From Curtobacterium sp. VKM Ac-1393 (GTDB lineage Bacteria; Actinomycetota; Actinomycetes; Actinomycetales; Microbacteriaceae): a stretch of DNA of 64,000 nt. Below the pieces are notes generated by a model. That model made no database searches. It saw nothing but the letters and a program-made list of their open reading frames with translations, and was not told the origin of the DNA. The position numbers and the translations under genes were made by a program. Positions 38,886-47,575 of the stretch are shown piece after piece. The DNA is taken from contig NZ_JADKRW010000006.1 of the NCBI RefSeq assembly GCF_015350995.1, positions 186,001 to 250,000 on the forward strand, written 5' to 3'. Positions within the stretch are counted from its first letter, which is position 1, and every line of letters begins with the position of its first letter.

Positions 38886-40031
38886 TCAGCGCTCGAGCGC
38901 CTGCCGCACGTCCGCGATCAGGTCGCCGGCGTCCTCGATGCCGACGGACAGCCGCACCACGTTCTCCGGCACCGCCAGCTCCGTGCCCTTCACCGAGGCG
39001 TGCGTCATCTCGCTCGGGTACCCGATGAGCGACTCCACGCCGCCGAGCGACTCGGCCAGCGCGAACAGCTCGGTGGACTCAGCGAAGCGTCGTGCCGCAG
39101 CGGGGCCACCGGCGAGGGCGACGGACAGCATGCCGCCGAAGCCACGCATCTGCCGCGCGGCGACGTCGTGCCCCGGGTGGTCGGCCAGGCCCGGGTAGTA
39201 GACACGCTCGACACCCGGCGCAGCGACGAGCGCCTCGGCGACGGCCTGCGCGTTCGTGGAGTGCCGTTCCATCCGGACCGCGAGCGTCTTGATCCCGCGG
39301 GTGGTGAGGAACGCGTCGAACGGCGACGAGATCGCACCGGCGCCGAACTGCAGGAACTGCACCTTCGCCGCGAGCTCCTCGTCTGCCAGCACGACGGCGC
39401 CGCCCACGACGTCCGAGTGCCCGCCCAGGTACTTCGTCGTCGAGTACACGACGACGTCGGCGCCGAGCGAGAGCGGCTGCTGCAGGTACGGCGACGCGAA
39501 GGTGTTGTCCACCACGACGAGCGCACCGGACTCGTGCCCGAGCGTCGCGAGCCCGGCGATGTCGGCGATCTTCATGAGCGGGTTCGTCGGGGTCTCGACC
39601 CACAGCACGGTCTGTTCCGGAGCTCCCTGCAGCGCGGCCCGGACCTGGTCCAGCTCGCTCATGTCGACCACGACGAGTTCGACGCCCCACGGCACGTGCA
39701 ACCGGCTGACCAGGCGGTGCGTGCCGCCGTAGACATCGTTGCCCATCACGACGCGGGCGCCCGGGCGGAGCGCCGCACGGAGCAGGGCGTCCTCGGCCGC
39801 GAGTCCGGACGCGAACGAGTACGCGGCCACACCGCCGTCGAGGTCGGCGAGCAGGGTCTGCAGCCCATCACGCGTCGGGTTGCCGGAACGGGAGTACTCG
39901 TAGCCGTTCCGCATGCCACCGATGCCGTCCTGCACGTACGTCGACGTCAGGTGGATCGGCGGGATGACCGCCCCGGTGGGGCCGTCGGGTTCCTGGCCGG
40001 CGTGGATGGCGCGGGTGCTGAACTCGGTCAT
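38886..40031 (-). CDS. metB: Cystathionine gamma-synthase/lyase family PLP enzyme
   Basis: A 381-residue Cys/Met-metabolism PLP enzyme. The PLP lysine is K200 in VVYSTTKYLGGHSD, with YEYSRSGNPTRD near 45-56. Sequence alone does not separate gamma-synthase (O-acyl-homoserine plus cysteine) from gamma-lyase (cystathionine cleavage). Its position 14 bases downstream of cbs favours a role in reverse transsulfuration or a bidirectional one. The gene symbol is the conventional one and is less sure than the family. Confidence 0.9.
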   Translation of the reverse strand: MTEFSTRAIHAGQEPDGPTGAVIPPIHLTSTYVQDGIGGMRNGYEYSRSGNPTRDGLQTLLADLDGGVAAYSFASGLAAEDALLRAALRPGARVVMGNDVYGGTHRLVSRLHVPWGVELVVVDMSELDQVRAALQGAPEQTVLWVETPTNPLMKIADIAGLATLGHESGALVVVDNTFASPYLQQPLSLGADVVVYSTTKYLGGHSDVVGGAVVLADEELAAKVQFLQFGAGAISSPFDAFLTTRGIKTLAVRMERHSTNAQAVAEALVAAPGVERVYYPGLADHPGHDVAARQMRGFGGMLSVALAGGPAAARRFAESTELFALAESLGGVESLIGYPSEMTHASVKGTELAVPENVVRLSVGIEDAGDLIADVRQALER

Positions 40032-40045
40032 GCTGGCTGGGTTCC

Positions 40046-41410
40046 TTACTCGGAGAGGTAGGTCAGGAGGTCGTGGCGGGTCAGGACCGTCACCGGCTTG
40101 CCGTCCTCGACGACGAGCAGGGCATCCGCCGACTCGAGCGCGCGGCGGGCCGACGAGACCGACTCGCCGACGCCGATGAGCGGGAGCGGGTCCCCCACGA
40201 AGTCGGTCAGCGCGTCCGCCATCTTCGCGGCGCCGATGAAGACGTGCTCGAGCAGCGCCTTCTCCTCGACCGCGCCGACGACCTCGCCGATGACGACCGG
40301 CGGCTCCGCGCTGAGAACGGGCATCTGCGACACCCCGTACTTCGTCATGATGTCAACGACCTCGCGCACGGTGTCCGCCGGGTGCGCGTGCACCAGGTCG
40401 GGCAGGCGGCCGTCCTTGCCGGCGATGAGGGACCCGACCGTGCGGGCGTCGTCGGTCTCGGCGAAGCCGTACGAGCGCATCCACCGGTCGTTGAAGATCT
40501 TGCCGAGGTAGCCGCGGCCACCATCCGGCAGCAGGACCACGACCACGTCGTCCTCGGTCAGGTCGCGAGCGGCGCGGAGGGCTGCGACGACGGCCATGCC
40601 GCTCGAGCCGCCCACGAGCAGGCCCTCTTCACGCGCCAGGCGTCGGGTCATCGCGAACGACTCGGCATCCGACACCGCGATGATCTCGTCCGGCACCTCG
40701 GGGTCGTACGCGGTCGGCCAGAAGTCCTCGCCGACACCCTCGACCAGGTACGGACGGCCGGTGCCGCCGGAGTAGACGGAGCCCTCGGGGTCCGCGCCGA
40801 CGATGCGGACACGGCCCTCGGACGCCTCTTTCAGGAACCGGCCGGTGCCGGAGATCGTGCCGCCAGTACCGACGCCCGCGACGAAGTGGGTGATCTGCCC
40901 CTCGGTGTCGCGCCAGATCTCCGGACCGGTGGTCTCGTAGTGGCTGCGGGGACCGTTCGGGTTCGCGTACTGGTTCGGCTTGTAGGAGCCCGGGATCTCT
41001 CGCACGAGTCGGTCGGACACCGAGTAGTACGACTCCGGGTGCTCGGGCGGGACCGCGGTCGGCGTCACCACGATCTCGGCGCCGTACGCCGTCAGGACGT
41101 TGCGCTTGTCCTCGCCGACCTTGTCCGGCAGCACGAACACGCACCGGTAGCCGCGCTGCTGGGCGACGAGCGCCAGCCCGACCCCGGTGTTGCCCGAGGT
41201 GGGTTCGACGATCGTGCCACCGGGCCGCAGGTCGCCGGAGGCCTCGGCCGCGTCGAGGATCCGGGTGGCGATGCGGTCCTTCGACGAGCCGCCCGGGTTG
41301 AGGTACTCGACCTTCACCAGGATGGTCGCACGCACCCCCTCGGTGACCCGGTTGAGCTTGACGAGCGGTGTGTCGCCGACGAGGTCGACCACGGAGTTCG
41401 CGTAACGCAC
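40046..41410 (-). CDS. cbs: Cystathionine beta-synthase with CBS domains
   Basis: A 454-residue PLP enzyme condensing serine (or O-acetylserine) with homocysteine. The PLP lysine is K44 in GGSSKDR, TSGNTGVGLA binds the substrate carboxylate and GTGGTISGTGR holds the cofactor phosphate. The C-terminal 125 residues carry two CBS motifs that usually sense adenosyl ligands. There is no heme-binding N-terminal extension. The GTG start at 41410 begins MRYANSVVDLVGDTPL. It is first in an operon with the gamma-synthase gene. Confidence 0.95.
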   Translation of the reverse strand: MRYANSVVDLVGDTPLVKLNRVTEGVRATILVKVEYLNPGGSSKDRIATRILDAAEASGDLRPGGTIVEPTSGNTGVGLALVAQQRGYRCVFVLPDKVGEDKRNVLTAYGAEIVVTPTAVPPEHPESYYSVSDRLVREIPGSYKPNQYANPNGPRSHYETTGPEIWRDTEGQITHFVAGVGTGGTISGTGRFLKEASEGRVRIVGADPEGSVYSGGTGRPYLVEGVGEDFWPTAYDPEVPDEIIAVSDAESFAMTRRLAREEGLLVGGSSGMAVVAALRAARDLTEDDVVVVLLPDGGRGYLGKIFNDRWMRSYGFAETDDARTVGSLIAGKDGRLPDLVHAHPADTVREVVDIMTKYGVSQMPVLSAEPPVVIGEVVGAVEEKALLEHVFIGAAKMADALTDFVGDPLPLIGVGESVSSARRALESADALLVVEDGKPVTVLTRHDLLTYLSE

Positions 41411-41490
41411 GGGCCGAGTCTAGAACGCGGGCACCGCGTTCTGCTGGGTCGTGACGTGCGTCTCGCTCTGGGGACGACCGGGGTCGGGTC

Positions 41491-43389
41491 TCAGTGGCCG
41501 ACGACGCCGGCCGGGTCGGCTTGCTGCCGGTGCAGCAGCGAGTAGGTACCCTCCAGCGCCAGGAGCTCGTCGTGCGTCCCCTGCTCCACGATCCGCCCGT
41601 GGTCGAGCACGAAGATGACGTCGGCATCGCGGATCGTCGACAGCCGGTGTGCGATCGAGATCGTGGTACGCCCGGCGGCCGCGGTGTCGAGCGCCGTCTG
41701 CACCACCCGCTCCGAGATGGAGTCCAGGGCACTCGTGGCCTCGTCCAGTACCAGCACCGGTGGGTCCTTGAGGAGTACCCGGGCGATCGCGATCCGTTGC
41801 TTCTCGCCGCCGGACAACCGGTACCCGCGCTCCCCCACGACGGTGTCGTAGCCGTCCGGGAACGAGGCGATCGTGTCGTGGATGTTCGCAGCCCGGGCAG
41901 CCCGCTCGACCTCGTCGTCCGTGGCGTCCGGCTTGGCGTACCGCAGGTTGTCGCCGATCGTCGCGTGGAACAGGTAGGTCTCTTGACTGACGATCCCCAC
42001 GTGACGCATGAGGTCCTCGTGCGCCAGGTCGCGGACGTCCTGCCCCGCGAAGCGCACGGAGCCCTCGGTCGCCTCGTACAGGCGCGGCACCAGGTACGAG
42101 ACCGTCGTCTTGCCCGCACCGGAGGGACCGACGAAGGCCGCGAACTGGCCGGGGCGGAGTTCGAACGAGACCCCGCGGAGCGTCGGCTTGTCGGGTTCGC
42201 CGTCCGGGTAGGTGAAGGTGACGTCGTCGAAGGCGACGTGCCCGATCTTCGTGTCGTCCACGGGCTTCGCAGTCGGCGAGTCGGTGATCGCGGGCTGCAG
42301 GTCGAAGTACTCGAAGATGCGGGCGAACAACGCACCGGAGGTCTGCAGGTCCAGCACCACGCGGAGCAGGCCGACGGTCGGGAACAGCAGGCGCGACTGC
42401 ACCGTCGTGAACGCCACGATGGTGCCGGCCGTGATCGGCACGTCGCCGATGATCAGCCACGCGGCGACGAGGTAGATGATCGCCGGGATGATCGACAGGA
42501 AGATCTGCACGATCGCGAAGAACCACTGCCCGGACATCTGCTGTCGGACCTGCAGCTGGATCTGGTTGCGGTTCTCGTCCCCGTAGCGGCGGGTCTCGCT
42601 GCGCTGCTGGTTGAAGCTCTTCGCGAGCAGGATGCCGGAGACGCTCAGTGCCTCTTGCGTGATCGCGGTCATGTCGGACAGCGACTCCTGCGTCTGCCCC
42701 GCGATCCGGGCACGGACCTGGCCGACCCGACGCTGTGCGATCACGAGGAGCGGGAGCAGCACGACGGCCACCAGCGTCATCTGCCAGCTCAACAGCAGCA
42801 TCGCGACGATGGCGGCGATGACCGTGACGGTGTTGCCGAGCACCGACGAGATCGTGTTGTTCAGCACGCTCGCGACGCCGCCGACGTCGTTCTGCAGTCG
42901 TGACTGGATCACGCCCGTCTTCGTGCGGGTGAAGAACGCGAGCTCCATCCGCTGCAGGTGCCCGAACAGGCGCATCCGCATGGCGCCCATCACCTTGTTG
43001 CCGACCGTCGCAGTCAGGTAGGTCTGCCAGACGCCCAACCCGGCGCTCGCGATCCAGAGGAACACCATCGCCGACACGAGCTCGACCAGCACCGGGACGT
43101 CGGGGCTGCCGGACTCGGGGAACAGCCCTCGGTCGAACGCCTGCTGCGTCAGCAACGGCGGGATCACCGAGATGGCGGCCCCGACCAGGACGAGCACAAC
43201 CGTCAGGACGATCGACCGGCGGTGCGGGACGAACAGCCCCGCGATGCGCTTGACCAGGTGCGGGATCTTCGGCGCCTCGGCGTTGGCGGCCTTCTGCGCG
43301 CGGAAGTCGCCGCTCGAGATCCGGCCGCCGCCGCGCGGACCACCGCCGCCGCCACCGCGACCCCCGTGCATCCCGCCGCCCATGCTCAT
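41491..43389 (-). CDS. ABC exporter, fused permease and ATPase (multidrug type)
   Basis: A 632-residue half-transporter. A Gly/His/Arg-rich N-terminus (GGRGGGGGGPRGGG) precedes six membrane helices. The ATPase has Walker A GPSGAGKT, signature LSGGEKQ and Walker B VLVLDEATS, followed by the H-loop AHR. It probably works as a homodimer exporting lipids or drugs. ATG at 43389 was chosen; earlier frames lack support. It is divergent from the APC permease, with 141 bases between the starts. Confidence 0.92.
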   Translation of the reverse strand: MSMGGGMHGGRGGGGGGPRGGGRISSGDFRAQKAANAEAPKIPHLVKRIAGLFVPHRRSIVLTVVLVLVGAAISVIPPLLTQQAFDRGLFPESGSPDVPVLVELVSAMVFLWIASAGLGVWQTYLTATVGNKVMGAMRMRLFGHLQRMELAFFTRTKTGVIQSRLQNDVGGVASVLNNTISSVLGNTVTVIAAIVAMLLLSWQMTLVAVVLLPLLVIAQRRVGQVRARIAGQTQESLSDMTAITQEALSVSGILLAKSFNQQRSETRRYGDENRNQIQLQVRQQMSGQWFFAIVQIFLSIIPAIIYLVAAWLIIGDVPITAGTIVAFTTVQSRLLFPTVGLLRVVLDLQTSGALFARIFEYFDLQPAITDSPTAKPVDDTKIGHVAFDDVTFTYPDGEPDKPTLRGVSFELRPGQFAAFVGPSGAGKTTVSYLVPRLYEATEGSVRFAGQDVRDLAHEDLMRHVGIVSQETYLFHATIGDNLRYAKPDATDDEVERAARAANIHDTIASFPDGYDTVVGERGYRLSGGEKQRIAIARVLLKDPPVLVLDEATSALDSISERVVQTALDTAAAGRTTISIAHRLSTIRDADVIFVLDHGRIVEQGTHDELLALEGTYSLLHRQQADPAGVVGH

Positions 43390-43530
43390 GCAGCAACCGT
43401 ATCCCCGCGGTCGGACATCGGCGTGCCGTCGGCGACGGACGTTCCGCACTGCATCCAGTCGGTCGTATTTGACCCCGTTCAGGGGGCGTGCGAGCATGTG
43501 CCGTCCCCGCTCCCGCACCACCGAGGTCCC

Positions 43531-44955
43531 ATGACGTCCGCGCCGTCCCGTCCCACGTCCCTCCGCCAGCAACTCGCCCGCCGCAAGCCGATCGAGCAAC
43601 TGCAGTCCGAGGCAGCCGTCGGCGTCAACGGCGAACCACTTCGTCGGTCGCTGGGTGTCTGGCACTTGACGATGATCAGCGTCGGCGCCACCCTCGGAAC
43701 CGGCATCCTGGTGGTGCTGGGCACGGCCGTGCCGCTCGCGGGTCCCGCCGTGTGGATCTCGTTCGTCGTCGCCGGTATCGCCGCGCTGCTGTCGGCGCTG
43801 TCCTACGCCGAGATGGCGGGAGCCGTCCCCACTTCCGGGTCGAGCTACTCCTACACCTACGCGACCATGGGCGAGGGCATCGCCTGGGTCTGCGGCTGGT
43901 GTCTCGTGCTCGAGTACGCCGTCTCGGTGGCGGCCGTCGCGGTCGGTGCGAGCGAGTACGTCGACGAGACCCTGCGCGTGTTCGGGCTGCACCTGCCGAC
44001 GGCGCTGTCGGCTCCCCCGGGCGACGGAGGCGTCGTGAACCTGCCCGCCGCCGTCCTCGTCCTGCTCGCCACCGCCGTCCTGATCCCCGGCGCCCGCGAG
44101 AGCGCCTGGGTGAACACCGTGATGGTGATCGTCAAGATCGCCCTGCTCGTGTTCTTCGTCGTGGTCGCGTTCACGGCCTTCCAGGCGCAGAACTTCGAGC
44201 CGCTCGCGCCGATGGGCGCCGCCGGCGTGACCGCTGCGGCTTCCAGGCTCTTCTTCTCGTACATCGGGTTCGACGCTGCCTCCACCGCCGGCGAAGAGGC
44301 GAAGAACCCCCGCCGTGACCTCCCCCGGGCGATCATCGGTTCGATCGCGCTCATCACGGCGCTGTACATCCTGGTCGCCATCGCGGCGATCGGTGCCCGC
44401 TCGTGGACCGACTTCTCGTCGTCCGAGGCCTCACTCGTCCGCATCGTGGTCGACGTCACGGGTCAGCCCCTCGTCGCACTGGTCTTCTCGATCGGCGCAG
44501 TCGTCGCGATCGCCAGCGTGGTGCTGACCGTGCTCTACGGCCAGACCCGGATCCTGCTCACCATGGCCCGTGACGGCCTGGTCCCGAAGGTCTTCGGTCG
44601 GGTCTCTCGGCGCACCGGCACCCCCATCGCGAACACGTTGATCATCGGCATCACGGTCACGATCGTCGCCGCCCTGGTCCCCCTGGGCGAGCTCGCCGAC
44701 GCCACCAGCATCGGCACCCTCGTGGCCTTCGCGCTCGTCAACGTGTCGGTCATCGTGCTCCGTCGCTCGCAGCCCGACCTCGAGCGCTCGTACCGCGTCC
44801 CGTTGTTCCCCGTCGTGCCGATCCTCGGCGCCCTGAGCTGCGTCCTGCTCGCGGTGTTCCTCGGTGCCACGACGTGGATCGCCTTCGGCATCTGGATGGT
44901 CGTCGGCGCCGTGCTCTACCTGGCCTACGGCCGCCGCCACAGCACCCTGCGCTGA
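43531..44955 (+). CDS. APC-family amino acid permease
   Basis: A 474-residue, 12-helix permease of the cationic amino acid transporter branch. It has GVWHLTMISVGATLGTGIL in helix 1 (the unwound GxGxG substrate loop), FFSYIGFDAASTAGEE in helix 6 and YGQTRILLTMARDGL later, all typical of YfnA/CAT permeases. Substrate is an amino acid of unknown identity. ATG at 43531 lies behind a GAGG element. Confidence 0.92.
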   Translation: MTSAPSRPTSLRQQLARRKPIEQLQSEAAVGVNGEPLRRSLGVWHLTMISVGATLGTGILVVLGTAVPLAGPAVWISFVVAGIAALLSALSYAEMAGAVPTSGSSYSYTYATMGEGIAWVCGWCLVLEYAVSVAAVAVGASEYVDETLRVFGLHLPTALSAPPGDGGVVNLPAAVLVLLATAVLIPGARESAWVNTVMVIVKIALLVFFVVVAFTAFQAQNFEPLAPMGAAGVTAAASRLFFSYIGFDAASTAGEEAKNPRRDLPRAIIGSIALITALYILVAIAAIGARSWTDFSSSEASLVRIVVDVTGQPLVALVFSIGAVVAIASVVLTVLYGQTRILLTMARDGLVPKVFGRVSRRTGTPIANTLIIGITVTIVAALVPLGELADATSIGTLVAFALVNVSVIVLRRSQPDLERSYRVPLFPVVPILGALSCVLLAVFLGATTWIAFGIWMVVGAVLYLAYGRRHSTLR

Positions 44956-45002
44956 CCTGCCCGCCCGGCCCGCCCGGCCGGCCCCGCCGCCCACGACCCC
45001 TC

Positions 45003-45095
45003 CGCGAAAGCGACAGGGTGCCGCAAACGGTTCGCGGACATCTGTCGCTCTGCCAGGAGGCCCGGCTCGGCTCCGGCAAGAAGTGTCGCTCTGGC
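45003..45095. repeat. CTGTCGC-type repeat cluster downstream of the AbiEi/DUF559 gene
   Basis: Three copies of a GCGACAG/CTGTCGC core occur (cgcgaaagcgacag at 45003, tctgtcgct at 45041, tgtcgctctggc at 45084), the first two as an inverted pair. Related cores occur upstream of the same gene and at 56566-56636. Confidence 0.6.
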
Positions 45096-45142
45096 AACAC
45101 AATTGGTCTGACCTCCACGGTGCGAGTCGACGACCGCAACAG

Positions 45143-46060
45143 TCAGCGGCACGGCACGCCGTGCTGTCGGAACAGCGACCGAAGCCGTTCCGGAGCCACG
45201 ACGTGCTCCCAGTAGACGCGGACGAAGCCGTTCACCTCTGATCGACCCCGGACACGGTCTTCACGCTGCTTCTCGGTCCACACGGCTTCAGCGCCGGTCT
45301 TCCCTCCGAGCATCCCGGGGTCCTCGTACTTCTGTCGACCGTCGAACTCCACGACGATGCCCTGGCGTGGCAGCCAGAAGTCCACGCGGTCGACACGGCC
45401 GTCCGGCCAGCGGAACTCGTGCTGCGGTTCCCAGTCCGGACAGTGCAACTCCGCGGCGCGGACCGCCAAGTACGACTCCCCGACCGACTCGTGGCGCACA
45501 TCACAGATCGCCAGGGCCTGCTCGAGCCGGACCGCGCCCCACGGACCTCCGGCGAGGCACAGACGCTCGAGCTCCCCGCGTCCGACACCGCTCCGCAACG
45601 CGTGGTCGAGCCCCACGACGGCATCTGCGAGTGTGCCACGCCGAGCGTTCTCGACGGCGGTCTGCGCCAGAGCGGTGAACGGGACACCGTGGAACAGCTT
45701 TCCCGACCGCTCGGGCGCACCGGCGTGGACGGTCAGTCCCACGCGATGCCGGTCGTGCTCGAGCCCGGCGCCGACGGCCTGGACACGCTCAGGCCACGGA
45801 TCGAGTCGTGGCAGGCCGAACACCGCGGCAGCCGAGTCGAGCGCGAACACCGCGTCGGACCGGAGCAACGGGATGACGGCCCGCATCCGGACGAGGTGTC
45901 GCGAACGACCGTCGAGCGCCTCCCACGGCGCACGTTCGACGTAGACACCGTGCCGGACGCGCACGAGCTCGCCGGCCCGCTGCCGTCGCTGGAGATGGCG
46001 GGCGCCAGCCCGGTCGAGGTCGTTCGTGCGGAGGATCTCGATGGCGTTGGCGGGGTGCAT
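45143..46060 (-). CDS. AbiEi-like winged-helix plus DUF559 nuclease-fold protein
   Basis: A 305-residue protein common in Microbacteriaceae. The N-terminal 100 residues resemble the AbiEi antitoxin winged helix (RRQRAGELVRVRHGVYV). The C-terminal part is a DUF559/Vsr-like PD-(D/E)xK fold with D227 in VDFWLP, E238 and D240 in VVEFDGR. No AbiEii toxin gene is adjacent, so it is an orphan. A nuclease role is plausible but unproven. It is flanked on both sides by CTGTCGC-type repeats. Confidence 0.78.
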   Translation of the reverse strand: MHPANAIEILRTNDLDRAGARHLQRRQRAGELVRVRHGVYVERAPWEALDGRSRHLVRMRAVIPLLRSDAVFALDSAAAVFGLPRLDPWPERVQAVGAGLEHDRHRVGLTVHAGAPERSGKLFHGVPFTALAQTAVENARRGTLADAVVGLDHALRSGVGRGELERLCLAGGPWGAVRLEQALAICDVRHESVGESYLAVRAAELHCPDWEPQHEFRWPDGRVDRVDFWLPRQGIVVEFDGRQKYEDPGMLGGKTGAEAVWTEKQREDRVRGRSEVNGFVRVYWEHVVAPERLRSLFRQHGVPCR

Positions 46061-46151
46061 GAGAGCACACTGTCGCTCGAGACGACCGGTCTCAGGGTCC
46101 GGAGCCGATCTGTGGACAACCGCCGCGCCTCCAGGCGGTCAGCGGTGTCCT

Positions 46152-46245
46152 GCCAGAGCGACAGATCTCAGCAACGAGCGACTGAATGTACCGCCATCGC
46201 GACAGAATCCCGCGAACAGTCGGCGGCACTCTGTCGCTTTCGAGG
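46152..46245. repeat. CTGTCGC-type repeat cluster upstream of the AbiEi/DUF559 gene
   Basis: gccagagcgacagatct at 46152, a gcgacaga core at 46198 and ctctgtcgctttcgagg at 46229 repeat the motif found on the other side of the gene. The first and last form a widely spaced inverted pair. Confidence 0.6.
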
Positions 46246-46261
46246 AAGCCGTCGCGACCAG

Positions 46262-46300
46262 CACCCCGCACCCGCACCCGCACCCGCACCCCGCACCCCG
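46262..46300. repeat. CACCCG microsatellite-like tract
   Basis: A run of imperfect cacccg/caccccg units lies just upstream of the rplJL terminator on the plus strand. It is non-coding. Confidence 0.7.
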
Positions 46301-46306
46301 CGCACG

Positions 46307-46342
46307 ACGAAGGCCGCCACCCCGAGGGGCAGCGGCCTTCGT
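46307..46342 (-). terminator. Terminator of the rplJ-rplL operon
   Basis: An 11-bp stem (46307-46317 with 46332-46342) encloses a 14-base loop containing an inner CCCC/GGGG pairing. It lies 17 bases after the rplL stop. Confidence 0.8.
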
Positions 46343-46359
46343 GAACCGAACGGTCGAGA

Positions 46360-46740
46360 CTACGCGAGCTCGATCGTGGCGCCAGCGGCCTCGAGGGTCG
46401 CCTTCGCCTTGTCGGCGGTCTCCTTGTTCGCACCCTCGAGGATCTTGGCGTCGGCGGTCTCGACGAGCGCCTTGGCCTCACCGAGGCCGAGCGACGTCAG
46501 GCCACGGACCTCCTTGATGACCTGGATCTTCTTGTCACCAGCGGACTTGAGGATGACGTCGAACTCGGTCTTCTCCTCAGCGGCCTCGGCCGGGGCAGCG
46601 GCGGCCGGAGCGGCAGCAGCGGCCGGGGCAGCAGCGGTGACCTCGAAGACCTCTTCGAACTTCTTCACGAAGTCCGAGAGCTCGATGAGCGTGAGCTCCT
46701 TGAAGGCCTCGATGAGCTCGTCCTGCGAAAGCTTCGCCAT
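46360..46740 (-). CDS. rplL: 50S ribosomal protein L7/L12
   Basis: A 126-residue stalk protein that recruits translation factors. The N-terminal dimerisation helices ([20 protein letters not shown]), an alanine-rich hinge (residues about 37-55) and the C-terminal domain with [10 protein letters not shown] are all present. GGAGAAAA precedes the ATG. It is second in the rplJ-rplL operon. Confidence 0.99.
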   Translation of the reverse strand: MAKLSQDELIEAFKELTLIELSDFVKKFEEVFEVTAAAPAAAAAPAAAAPAEAAEEKTEFDVILKSAGDKKIQVIKEVRGLTSLGLGEAKALVETADAKILEGANKETADKAKATLEAAGATIELA

Positions 46741-46791
46741 GATTTTCTCCTACTACTCAGTAATACGTGTGGTTGTGGAACGCGAGCCTGA

Positions 46792-47307
46792 TCAGGCCGC
46801 GGACTCCTGCTTCTCGCGAAGGGCGTCCACGGTGCGGACGGCCTGCGAGAGGGGGGCCTGGAACAGGTACGCAGCACCGAACAGCGAGGCCTTGAAGGCG
46901 CCGGCGAGCTTGCCGAGCAGAACTTCACGGGACTCGAGGTCGGCGAGCTTGTCCACCTCGGTCGCGGTGAGCGGGTTACCGTCGAAGTAACCGCCCTTCA
47001 CCACGAGCTCGGGGTTCGCCTTGGCGAATGCACGCAGCGACTTCGCGACGGCGACGGTGTCACCGTGGACGAAGGCGAGAGCGGACGGACCGGCGAGCTC
47101 GTCGTCGAACGACGAGATGCCGGCGTTGTTCGCCGCGATCTTGGTCAGCGTGTTCTTCACCACGGCGTACGTGGCGTGCTCACGGATCGAGTTGCGGAGC
47201 TCCTTGAGCTGCGCGACCGTGAGACCGCGGTACTCGGTGAGCAGAACGGCGTTCGAGCTACGGAAGGACTCCGTGAGCTCGGCGACCGCAGCTTCCTTGT
47301 TCGCCAT
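46792..47307 (-). CDS. rplJ: 50S ribosomal protein L10
   Basis: A 171-residue base of the ribosomal stalk. It starts [15 protein letters not shown] and has [16 protein letters not shown] and VVKNTL, the L10 signatures. ATG at 47307 follows AAGGAGAACC. A longer frame upstream covers the leader and is rejected. It is preceded by an attenuator leader. Confidence 0.99.
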   Translation of the reverse strand: MANKEAAVAELTESFRSSNAVLLTEYRGLTVAQLKELRNSIREHATYAVVKNTLTKIAANNAGISSFDDELAGPSALAFVHGDTVAVAKSLRAFAKANPELVVKGGYFDGNPLTATEVDKLADLESREVLLGKLAGAFKASLFGAAYLFQAPLSQAVRTVDALREKQESAA

Positions 47308-47470
47308 GGTTCTCCTTGGGGGTTTCTTGCCGGTAGCCCCAGGTCCACGAACGAAAAAAGCTCCGGCGCAGAGGCTCGGAGCTGCTCTCACCAGATGGTG
47401 GGAGTGGTTCGGAACACCTGCGCGGGATGCCTCACGAGTGAGGACCTTCGGTCATGCTGCAAGCAGCACG
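47308..47470 (-). promoter_or_regulatory. Ribosomal protein L10 leader with attenuator
   Basis: The minus-strand leader contains the terminator-like hairpin AGCTCCG...CGGAGCT (47359-47383) followed by six T residues. A second hairpin built on ctcacc/ggtgggag (47387-47405) lies just upstream. This matches the known autoregulatory design, in which L10(L12)4 binds its own leader. The 5' boundary is approximate. Confidence 0.75.
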
Positions 47471-47527
47471 ACATCCGGCGGTCTTTGGCTTCGAGAACAG
47501 TAGCAGATGCCGTGGACGACACCAAAC

Positions 47528-47575
47528 GGCGGACGGGAGGCCCGTGGCGGGCCCGCCACGCGCCTCCCGGCCGTC
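47528..47575. terminator. Palindromic terminator overlapping the sensor kinase stop codon
   Basis: Arms 47528-47551 and 47552-47575 pair with three mismatches. The right arm runs into the kinase stop codon (47574-47576). The sequence gacgggaggc...gcctccc places it in the palindrome family. Confidence 0.75.
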
